This document shows, piece by piece, positions 1 to 6,894 of a stretch of 64,000 nt of DNA. The stretch covers positions 4,849,001 to 4,913,000 of the forward strand of contig JAQISU010000097.1 of assembly GCA_029339505.1 (NCBI GenBank), in the 5' to 3' direction. The DNA comes from Unio delphinus. Taxonomy: Eukaryota > Mollusca > Bivalvia > Unionida > Unionidae. How positions within the stretch are numbered: position 1 is the stretch's first letter; every line of letters begins with the position of its first letter. Below the pieces are notes generated by a model that searched no databases, was not told the origin of the DNA, and saw only the letters and a list, made by a program, of their open reading frames with translations. Made by a program: the position numbers and the translations under genes.

Positions 1-293
1 TTGATCATATCAATAATAACAAGGCCGATAATTCTCTTTCGAATCTCCAAGCTATCTCACAGAGTCAGAATATATCAAAAAGGGCAGAAATTGGTACTTT
101 TAAATCAGTTGGAAAGAGACCCCTAAAATCATTTGATACATCAACTAACGAGGAGAAAATATTTCAGTCAATGAACGAAGCCAGTAGATATTTCGATATT
201 TGTAGGTCTTCAATACGATTTGTTGCAGAAGGAATTCAAACATCGGCTCTGTCAAAGAAAAATGGCCATAAAATAAAATTCGTATACATCTGA
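1..293 (+). CDS. HNH endonuclease, C-terminal part (5' end outside window)
   Basis: The frame starting at base 3 is open from the window edge to a TGA at 291-293. It begins with DHINNNKADNSLSNLQAIS and then SQSQN, the second half of an HNH nuclease motif (D-H-I then N..N-L...N) as in phage and virus-borne homing-type endonucleases. Further on, NEASRYFDICRSSIRFVAEG resembles a NUMOD-type helix-turn-helix DNA-binding repeat that often follows HNH domains. The N-terminal half, including the first His of the motif, would lie left of base 1. No break is seen in the visible 96 codons. It has the same orientation as the capsid genes downstream and is separated from them by about 220 bases. Role inferred: DNA cleavage for self-mobility or element replication. 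Confidence 0.7.
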   Translation, partial: DHINNNKADNSLSNLQAISQSQNISKRAEIGTFKSVGKRPLKSFDTSTNEEKIFQSMNEASRYFDICRSSIRFVAEGIQTSALSKKNGHKIKFVYI

Positions 294-511
294 AACGATT
301 CAAGGGGGGGGTATGCTTCGGGCCCTTGGGCTTGCATGGATGCGAAGGCACCCAAGGAGTTCCAAGATGCGTGCTGTGCTGTCCTTAATTAAGTTAATTA
401 AGTTAATATAGTAACCTCTGGGTCTCTCTGACGTCATAGGGCGCCAGCGAGATTGCCAAATAAGTGTTATTTTTTTTTTTTAAATTAAAGATAAAATGTA
501 TTATATAAATA
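294..511 (+). promoter_or_regulatory. Intergenic promoter-like region with a CRE palindrome
   Basis: The gap between the HNH gene and the next ATG (512) has no open frame. It contains the ATF/CREB-type palindrome TGACGTCA at 429-436, a T-rich run, an AATTAAAGATA element near 483 that weakly resembles the motif before the other genes here, and TATATAA at 502-508, about 4 bases before the ATG. The TATA-like string is too close to the ATG for an ordinary TATA box with a leader. Function is inferred. Confidence 0.35.
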
Positions 512-868
512 ATGGATATCAAAGATGTAAATGCTATAATTGCTGAAATTTCAATTTTGAAAAATCGGGGGATAGTATTATCTGAAGGTCTCGACTGTGA
601 CAGGATTACCTCGGAATATGAAGACATTGAGTATCAGTCTAGTAAGGGTCGTTATGTTTTACCTAAGATGTACAGGCTCGTGAAAGGAATTCAAAAGTCC
701 ATCAATGCTTGTTTGTACGGTAACGACATTAATGTATTTATAACGCTATTTAGCACCGTTGAAGCAATACGTCAAAAGCTCGGCCAAGAGTATCAAAAAA
801 AAACTGAAATTAGTTCTAAGGTTCGTGATCTTAGAAAAATATTAAGCGAGGAAAAACCAGTATCCTAA
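512..868 (+). CDS. Unknown 118-residue protein of the virus-like cassette
   Basis: Intact frame from ATG 512 to TAA 866-868. I do not recognise the family. The product is charged and apparently mostly helical, with no membrane segment or signal peptide; the N-terminal half contains LKNRGIVLSEGLDCDRITSE and the C-terminal half is Lys/Glu-rich. A possible splice donor (GTGAGC at 873) lies four bases after the stop, and the following frame has no ATG of its own, so this ORF could be the first exon or first part of a larger gene with the TAA as a later lesion. Position at the head of the structural genes suggests a virion or assembly role, but that is inference only. Confidence 0.55.
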   Translation: MDIKDVNAIIAEISILKNRGIVLSEGLDCDRITSEYEDIEYQSSKGRYVLPKMYRLVKGIQKSINACLYGNDINVFITLFSTVEAIRQKLGQEYQKKTEISSKVRDLRKILSEEKPVS

Positions 869-872
869 GCAC

Positions 873-933
873 GTGAGCGTTACTATAGAAAATAGACTTT
901 CAGTAAATTTTTTAATAAAATTTTTTTTTTTAG
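873..933 (+). other. Candidate short intron between the first two cassette genes
   Basis: GTGAGC at 873 fits an animal 5' splice site, and a pyrimidine run ending in TAG at 931-933 fits a 3' site. Removing 873-933 would join the 512 frame to the downstream frame in the correct phase, although the TAA at 866-868 would still interrupt it. The downstream frame contains no ATG, which supports some form of joining. Not proven. Confidence 0.3.
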
Positions 934-1737
934 GAGATATTCCTGAGCGAGAACGAGCAGCGAAGGCGCCGCTGCTTGATACGATTGAAAAGATAGCAGC
1001 AGAGACTGAAAAAACATGCACAGGGATACAACAGCTATCCAGTGATATAAAAACCCAACGCGAAATTGAAGAACGCGAAGAAGAACAACAAGGTGCAGCT
1101 GAAGGAAGAGACTATTCACCTGAAAGTATATTTACAGTCGCAGCATTAAATGAAATTAGAGGAAACCATACGGATCCCGAATTAGCTGATTTTGCTAGAG
1201 AAAATTTTCGAAAGGGTAAAAGAGAGAAATTTTTAAACGACGGGTTTAAAGATTTTATAAAAAAACAAAGACACTTGGGCATCAAAAATATATTTAGCGA
1301 AACGCGACGGGAATAGAATCTCACCGTCACAGCACCCTGTTTATGATGACTTTCTAGCTGCGGTTAAAGGCGGTCCACCACCACTACGTTAAACGGAGGA
1401 TCCAATCCCGGAACAAATAGACATAAGAGCAGAAGCCGGTTCAAAGAAAACAAGCGGAAAAGGATATTCGATTGGAAATCCTTTGGATTTCAACGCAACC
1501 GTGACATATCCTGGTAATATTCTCAGTGATATATCACGGTTAGAAGTACTTATGGGTGGAAAGCGAGCCGGAAACAACTCCGTTGAAATAATTAATGAAG
1601 CAGCTGATATCTGTAGACGATTATTTGCTGGTGGTATCATGGGCATTGATGTATATCGAGACCCCATTGCTGAATTAGTTGAAAATCACAGAGATGCCCA
1701 TGGTTATGATGAAAATCCTATGGATTTTAGCGATTGA
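934..1737 (+). pseudogene. Broken cassette gene with acidic coiled-coil-like segment
   Basis: Open reading is split into three parts. The first runs to a TAG at 1314-1316 and has no methionine codon after 933; it is rich in Glu, Lys and Arg, with a likely coiled coil around 980-1100. The +1 frame takes over near 1305-1312 and reads to a TAA at 1390-1392. The same frame is then open from 1393 to TGA 1735-1737 and includes a Gly-rich stretch and SDISRLEVLMGGKRAGNNSV. The simplest reading is one gene with a frameshift near 1309 and a nonsense codon at 1390. Two separate small genes cannot be excluded. Family not recognised. The intergenic gap to the next gene is about 80 bases. Confidence 0.45.
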
Positions 1738-1786
1738 TCGCAAGCGATTACTCAAAGAGTTTTCAATGGCGACTACGCAATTCACT

Positions 1787-1800
1787 AATTTAAAAACTAC
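1787..1800 (+). promoter_or_regulatory. Late-promoter-like motif before the pVI-like gene
   Basis: AATTTAAAAACTAC lies 15 bases before ATG 1816 and is a variant of the AATTGAARACA motif shared by the other cassette genes. The bases after it (TAGTTTTATAAAA) resemble those after the 6264 copy. Confidence 0.4.
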
Positions 1801-1815
1801 TAGTTTTATAAAAAG

Positions 1816-2304
1816 ATGATCATACACTGCAACCATGATAAACCCGTAAGCGTCTACGTGGTGAACTCACGATTGCCTGTTTACCGCGCGTGATACGGAG
1901 ATGGTCTCGGCAGTACCATCACGGGGTTATTTACAAGAATAGCCCCAAAAGTGGCGCCGCTAGCTAAACAATTATCAATGAAAGCCATTGATATTATTCG
2001 TGATAAGGGAATCAGCGCTGTTGGAAATCTTGCCGGAAAGGCATTTTCTGCTCCGAAAGATAAAATAGCATCATTGGTGCGAAAGAAACCAACAGCGACG
2101 AAGTCGGTGGTGAAACCACCAGTGCTGCCATCAACTACACTGATGCCTGCAAAAATCAGCAAAGCAATAAATAGCGCAGTGGAAGAAAAACTAGCGTCTT
2201 TGGCTGCTTCGGTGACTCCGTCGCCATTGACGGCTTCGCCGGTAACAGATAACGCTATCATGAACGCGATAGCAGGAAGTGGGTTGAAACGAAAACGACG
2301 ATGA
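1816..2304 (+). pseudogene. pVI/pX-like small minor capsid protein, one in-frame stop
   Basis: ATG 1816 opens a frame that reaches TGA 2302-2304, interrupted once by TGA at 1891-1893. Before the stop lies LPVYRA and after it a Gly-rich segment (YGDGLGSTITGLF), then an amphipathic Lys/Ala-rich stretch and a basic C-terminus ending GLKRKRR, a probable nuclear localisation signal. A YRG-type motif, Gly-rich block and amphipathic helix are typical of the small minor virion protein encoded next to the capsid gene in Polinton-like elements, analogous to adenoviral pVI or pX. A CGA-to-TGA transition is the simplest origin of the stop. The gene sits 43 bases before the major capsid gene. Confidence 0.55.
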
Positions 2305-2320
2305 TTACAAAGAGTTTCAC

Positions 2321-2331
2321 AATTGAAAGCA
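2321..2331 (+). promoter_or_regulatory. Late-promoter-like motif before the major capsid gene
   Basis: AATTGAAAGCA, 16 bases before ATG 2348, followed by an A/T-only stretch TAAATAATAATAA. One of six similar copies in the cassette. Confidence 0.55.
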
Positions 2332-2347
2332 CTAAATAATAATAACA

Positions 2348-3772
2348 ATGATTAAACGAACAGCTGATCCCGCGCTTGATATGGAAGCCCCAGTGCGCAA
2401 AGACGATTCCGTCCGTGATTATCAATACTATTCCTATCACGCAATACAACCCTACCTACGATCGCGAGTTAAACTTCAAGTTCAAGATACCAGTAAATAC
2501 TTTTTGCCATGTGAAGCATTTATTGAAATCGAGGGAAAATTCGTAACAAATGATGCAGCTGATACCCCATATCTAGATAACGCAAATGTCCGAGTTGGTT
2601 TTGTTAATAATGGCATAATGGCATTATTTGAAAGTGAAATATATCTCATTGATGGAAAAGAAATTGAATCAATAGACCGTGAAGTTGATGTTGCAACAAC
2701 AATAATCGGACTAGCAAGATACTCCGATGATTATACAAGATCGGCTGGTCCGTCTATGATGTTTGCAAAGGATACCTCTGATAACGCTGACCACCTTCAA
2801 TACATTAAAGTGTTAACACCGCAAGACACTTCAGTTGCTAATCAACAAGAAGCAACTAATCCAGAACGTCGAGCTAGACCCGGAGCTGCGTTTGATATTC
2901 TCGGAGGCATTAATGGTAATTTCAATCAAGGGTTTGCAACACGAGTAGCGATGTTACAAGGACAAGAACGATATTTTTCATGTGCGATTCCACTCCATCA
3001 CATATTTGGATTCTGCAGAAATGTCAGAAAAGTCATCTATGGAGCTAAACACACAATCGCGTTAGTGCGAAAAGGCAATGACAATGACGCAATCTGGCGT
3101 ACTGGTGCCGCTGAGGGTAAAGTTGTTTTGAGTAAAATAGTATTGTGGATGCCAGTAATGACCCCATCAATTGCCACAGAAGAGCGGCTGCTCTCATTTA
3201 TGGAAACTGGCGGCGAATCATTGATAAGTTGGCTAACAACAACGACTGATGTCAAACAGGATAATGTTGCTGATACAATTACATGGCACCTGGCATCAAA
3301 ACAAGGCGTTTCAGCTCCACGTCATATATTTATAGCGCTGCAGAATCGGAATCGACCAGGCTCCCAAGAACGCAGTCATATGATATTTGATCGATTAGGA
3401 GTCAAGGAGGTTTCACTGAGAATAAATGGACAACAAGAAGCAACCGAGGATATACAACTTAATTACGACACTAACCATATAGCACGTGTATATCATCGGA
3501 TGCTGTCATATATGGGTCGTGATCAAAACGTTGATACTGGTTTGCAAATATCGCAACTTGATTTTAAGAAATTGTATCCAATTTATTACTTTTCGCTGGA
3601 GCATCTTGATTTAACAAGGCAATCCGTCGTTGATATACACTTCAGAGTTCGTATAGCCCCTGGTGGTGTTGATTATAGAGCGGTTGCTGTCATTCTCAGC
3701 GACAAATCAATGCTACTTGAAGGGGCTGGCGGACGAATGAGAATCGTTGATGCACCAGTGGAAAATATGTAA
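2348..3772 (+). CDS. Major capsid protein candidate (double jelly-roll type)
   Basis: Intact 474-residue frame from ATG 2348 to TAA. The length, the beta-rich composition, the lack of membrane segments or signal peptide and the position between a pVI-like gene and an adenain-type protease match the double-jelly-roll capsid proteins of Polintons, adintoviruses and related virus-like elements. Visible conserved-looking blocks are ALFESEIYLIDGKEIESIDR (about residues 92-111), CAIPLHHIFGFCRNVRKVIY (about 212-231) and a C-terminal LDLTRQSVVDIHFRV (about 425-439). Each trimer of this class forms a hexon-like capsomer. The fold assignment rests on context and family resemblance, not on a search. The next frame overlaps the last 26 bases. 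The uninterrupted frame beside several broken neighbours suggests either recent insertion or constraint. Confidence 0.65.
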   Translation: MIKRTADPALDMEAPVRKDDSVRDYQYYSYHAIQPYLRSRVKLQVQDTSKYFLPCEAFIEIEGKFVTNDAADTPYLDNANVRVGFVNNGIMALFESEIYLIDGKEIESIDREVDVATTIIGLARYSDDYTRSAGPSMMFAKDTSDNADHLQYIKVLTPQDTSVANQQEATNPERRARPGAAFDILGGINGNFNQGFATRVAMLQGQERYFSCAIPLHHIFGFCRNVRKVIYGAKHTIALVRKGNDNDAIWRTGAAEGKVVLSKIVLWMPVMTPSIATEERLLSFMETGGESLISWLTTTTDVKQDNVADTITWHLASKQGVSAPRHIFIALQNRNRPGSQERSHMIFDRLGVKEVSLRINGQQEATEDIQLNYDTNHIARVYHRMLSYMGRDQNVDTGLQISQLDFKKLYPIYYFSLEHLDLTRQSVVDIHFRVRIAPGGVDYRAVAVILSDKSMLLEGAGGRMRIVDAPVENM

Positions 3773-4737
3773 ACGATTCACAATTAGATCAATTGAAAGC
3801 ATAAATGTGTTTTACAATAAAATACCATATAGTGTTGTTAGTGTCTCGCTGACTAATGGTCAAGTCAAGAAATTAAAATCAAAATCCGCTAAAGAATGTG
3901 GAACAATAACGTTTAAACCAGCGCAGATGACTGGTGGTACACATAAAATATCATTGACAGATCGTCAAATAAAACATTTCAATGATGCGCTAAAGAAACG
4001 GCGAGGGGTTCAAATTGAATTTTCAAAGGCTGCAATCGCCAGCATGATAGAATCAGGCGGTATATTTCCATTGTTAGCCGCAATACCAGCATTGATTGCA
4101 GCGGCTGCCCCAGCGGTGGCGATAGCGGCGGCGTTGAGAGCCGTTGGTACCGCGGCAGGAATGGCGTTGAAAAAGGCAACTGGGAAAGGATATATAAAAG
4201 GGAAAGGGTCTAAGACTACCAGGAATCTCGTATTCATGGTACAGCGGGAGATCCGTTCACGGATCAGGTCTGAGAATCCCAGGAACGGTTTATTAATTGA
4301 AAGCCCAATTCTCCCTATGTCCAATTTTGATTTAATTGATGCTGCTAAAAAACTAGCGATAAAAAACTTCAGAGGGTTTTTTATGAAAGATCAGTTGCTG
4401 AGAAAACCTAAACGCTTTGAAACCTGTATCATCAATTTTGATAACAGTAATGGATCGGGAACTCACTGGGTTGCATACGCGATTGATTGTTTATTTCGAT
4501 TCATATGGGCTATCCCCACCGAGCGAGTTTATGCGGTATATAAATTCAAAGAATCAATCAATTCCGATTTTTTATTCCACGCTGCCAACACAACAATTAA
4601 ATGATCCACCGATATGCGGCCGTGAAGTATTAAATGTCCTCGCGGAGATTTCATCGTCACAGAAACCACCTCATCTGGTTGTAAATGAATACACGAGTGC
4701 GAAATTACAAGGTAATTTTAGAGAACCAATAAATTGA
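3747..4737 (+). pseudogene. pX-like domain plus adenain-type cysteine protease, frameshifted
   Basis: The first frame is open from before 3747 to 4604. The real start is probably near 3805-3823, just after an AATTGAAAGC motif, but no in-frame ATG is there. The N-terminal part (SLTNGQVKKLKSK, then LTDRQIKHFNDALKKRRGV) and a long Ala-rich hydrophobic segment resemble the minor-protein domain often fused to the protease in animal Polinton-like elements. The protease follows: PMSNFDLIDAAKKLAIKNF and catalytic His in GSGTHWVAY (His codon 4464-4466). The reading then shifts by one between about 4478 and 4489 into the frame of a second ORF, which holds the acidic residue in YFDSYG (Asp codon 4498-4500), the oxyanion Gln (4594-4596) and nucleophile Cys (4615-4617) seven residues later, as in adenain. 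All four active-site residues are thus present but in two frames. Its role would be maturation cleavage of virion proteins. Confidence 0.7.
3791..3801 (+). promoter_or_regulatory. Late-promoter-like motif before the protease gene
   Basis: AATTGAAAGCA, followed within 4 bases by an ATG (3805) that is out of frame with the protease ORF. This suggests a lost start or a small shift at the 5' end of that gene. Confidence 0.5.
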
Positions 4738-4743
4738 AAACAC
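4732..4743 (+). promoter_or_regulatory. Late-promoter-like motif before the fibre-like gene
   Basis: AATTGAAAACAC, 17 bases before ATG 4761. It overlaps the stop codon of the protease frame. Confidence 0.55.
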
Positions 4744-4760
4744 AAGTTGCGCTAACAATA

Positions 4761-6209
4761 ATGATTGATATTTGGGGACGATCTCTGTCAATGTCGGAAC
4801 CCACCGCGAAAACATCTGCGGGTTCTATCGAGGATGTAAAAAAAATAATTGAAGATGAAATCGCTGAGACGTTGAATTTAGCAAGTGTTGACCCGAACGA
4901 AATAGTTGTATTTCAAGATCGCCAGGGTAAATTGAAATCCAATAATATATCCGCGGACGACATTTTGATACGGAAGAGCGATGCAGCTGAAAACTCTATT
5001 GCGCTGTATTCCAGCGACGGACGACTTAAACCAGGCGCACTTGTGTCTACGATCACCGACGCGATTGCCGCCCACGGCCGTGATCTGGATGATTATATAC
5101 GAGGTTATACTACTTTTCGCAAAAATGTTGGACATAAATTCTTTGGAAACCCACTTGTGGTTGGCATGACTCTCGCTGAAATTAAAGACCTTCTGAATTT
5201 ATTCTTTTTTAACACGGAGAAGGGTAGGATAATGGCGGCTGCCGAAATCAAGGCAAATTATCTCGATATTTACACGGATATTTCTAAACTAATAGAAAAT
5301 CTTGAAAAGGTACAAAAACCCACTAACGACGTCGTTGGTAAGTTTTTTGGAACCACACTTGTGGCAGGCATGACTCTCGCTGAAATGAGCGAGTTTATTG
5401 GCAAGCATACTCACAATACATACGTCGCTAATAATTTCTTTGGTGTCCCGGCTACATCTACGATGACTCTCAAAGATATTAATATGTTGATGGTGAGACA
5501 AACAACACTTAATACCATCGTGGATAGATTTTTGGGGAGAACACCTATGTCTGAAACCACATCTCTGACAGGCCCGACCCTCGCTGAAAGTTAAAGCGCT
5601 ATTGACGAACAAAAGCTCACCAGCGAAATTGTTAATAAGTTCTTTGGGACATATGGCCCCCAAGATATCACGACAAAATTTTATCACATCTACCTGTATC
5701 TTAAAGACCAAGAACAGCTTAAAACCAGAGACCTTTTGACTTCATTCTTTTCTAACAAGGAGATGAGGGGGGTGATAGATCCTACCAGAATCAGGGCAAA
5801 TTATCTCGATATTGACAATGATATTTTTAGACTAAAAGAAGATGTTAAAAAGGTAAAGATTCCGCATCCAGACATAGGCGTTAAAAATATCGTGTATACG
5901 GTTAATCATGGAACCATGGATTAGACAAGAGACGTTTATACTACATTATCCATCGGTCTCTGGGAGGATGTCGAAGCGGGGGTCGATGGTATCTACAGGA
6001 CAAAGTGGATCGATGGTATCTACAGGCTAACGTGGATCTCTATCCATCAATTTAATATGATCACGGACGGTAAAACCTACTCTGGTGGCACCGCGACGTT
6101 GATTATGAAGGGTCGCGAACAAGACTTTAATGTCGTCGCGGTTGATAGCTCCACCATTAGATCAAGAATAACTTGGTGTTTACAATTTGTAGATGATTTT
6201 TTCGGCTGA
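4761..6209 (+). pseudogene. Fibre-like repeat protein with two in-frame stops
   Basis: ATG 4761 is preferred over the upstream TTG because it follows the shared promoter motif. One frame runs to TGA 6207-6209, broken only by TAA 5592-5594 and TAG 5922-5924; without those stops it is 482 codons. The N-terminal domain is followed by repeated blocks: KFFGNPLVVGMTLAEIKDLL near 5138, KFFGTTLVAGMTLAEMSEF near 5338, NNFFGVPATSTMTLKDIN near 5431 and another FFG block near 5635. A second repeated motif, ANYLDI..DI...E...KV, occurs at about 5251 and 5794. The C-terminal 95 residues after the TAG are richer in Gly, Thr, Tyr and Trp and could be a beta-rich head. Shaft-like repeats plus a distinct head suggest a capsid spike or attachment protein; this is inference, as I know no named family. 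The two stops look like fresh nonsense mutations. Confidence 0.5.
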
Positions 6210-6263
6210 AGCTACCATACCTATAGGCCCGCAATTCGCCTTCCACCCAGCCCGATGGCGAGT

Positions 6264-6275
6264 AATTGAAAACAC
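6264..6275 (+). promoter_or_regulatory. Late-promoter-like motif before the two-helix membrane gene
   Basis: AATTGAAAACAC, 19 bases before ATG 6295, followed by TAGCGGGTTTTAAATAG. Confidence 0.55.
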
Positions 6276-6294
6276 TAGCGGGTTTTAAATAGTA

Positions 6295-6894
6295 ATGACA
6301 TCGACGAAATCAATTGAACCGATAATAGTCCCAGAGGTATCACAATCGCATCGATATCGATATGATACCGTGAAAGAATTTTCCGCGAACTTGAAATCAC
6401 TTTCTGAGCGCTATCGTGAAAAAATGAAAAAATATCGACGCAGGGTAACAATCATCGACATCACCGTGTACTCGGTGTCCGGTGTGATGGCCAGCGCCGG
6501 GTTTTTTTTGTCGACGGTGACCATGATGGCTCCGATTGCAGTTCTAATCGCTATCACCGCGACAACAACAATTGCGGCAGTCGCCACCGCGATAACTAAA
6601 AAGTTATCATCGTGTTCTCAGAAAAACCTCAGCGATTATACAGCTCGGTACCGGGTGGTATTTGACGCGTACTCGAAATTATCCGAGTTGATCTCGCTGT
6701 CGATAGATAATTCGTTCATATCCGATGTTGAATTTTCCACGATGACCCAGTTGTATAACTCCGCGATGTTGAAATTGGAAATTGAAGACAGCGTTAATAA
6801 TAATGTCACTCGAACTGCTTCAACGAATCGCGGAGAATACCACTCCGATACGAACAAGCATGATATCAATAACATCAACAACCCCACAATTTAG
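6295..6894 (+). CDS. Two-helix membrane protein of the cassette
   Basis: Intact 199-residue frame. After a charged N-terminal helix (residues about 15-55, with KKYRRR) there are two close hydrophobic helices separated by a short turn (about 58-80 and 82-102), followed by Lys-Lys and a helical cytoplasmic-like domain containing LSELISLSIDNSFISDVEF. That last pattern (a Ser/Leu helix, then IS-x-x-EF) resembles uncharacterised two-TM proteins carried by invertebrate Polinton-like elements. The Asn/Asp-rich tail overlaps the next gene by 92 bases in another frame. A role in the virion membrane or host membranes is inference. Confidence 0.55.
   Translation: MTSTKSIEPIIVPEVSQSHRYRYDTVKEFSANLKSLSERYREKMKKYRRRVTIIDITVYSVSGVMASAGFFLSTVTMMAPIAVLIAITATTTIAAVATAITKKLSSCSQKNLSDYTARYRVVFDAYSKLSELISLSIDNSFISDVEFSTMTQLYNSAMLKLEIEDSVNNNVTRTASTNRGEYHSDTNKHDINNINNPTI
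6780..6790 (+). promoter_or_regulatory. Late-promoter-like motif inside the membrane-protein gene
   Basis: AATTGAAGACA, 12 bases before ATG 6803 and followed by GCGTTAATAATA. It lies within the 3' coding end of the preceding gene, so transcription of the penton-like gene can start independently. Confidence 0.5.

Noticed and set aside
145..351. Minus-strand frame of 68 codons
   Set aside because: It is the complement of the HNH endonuclease coding region and has no features of its own.
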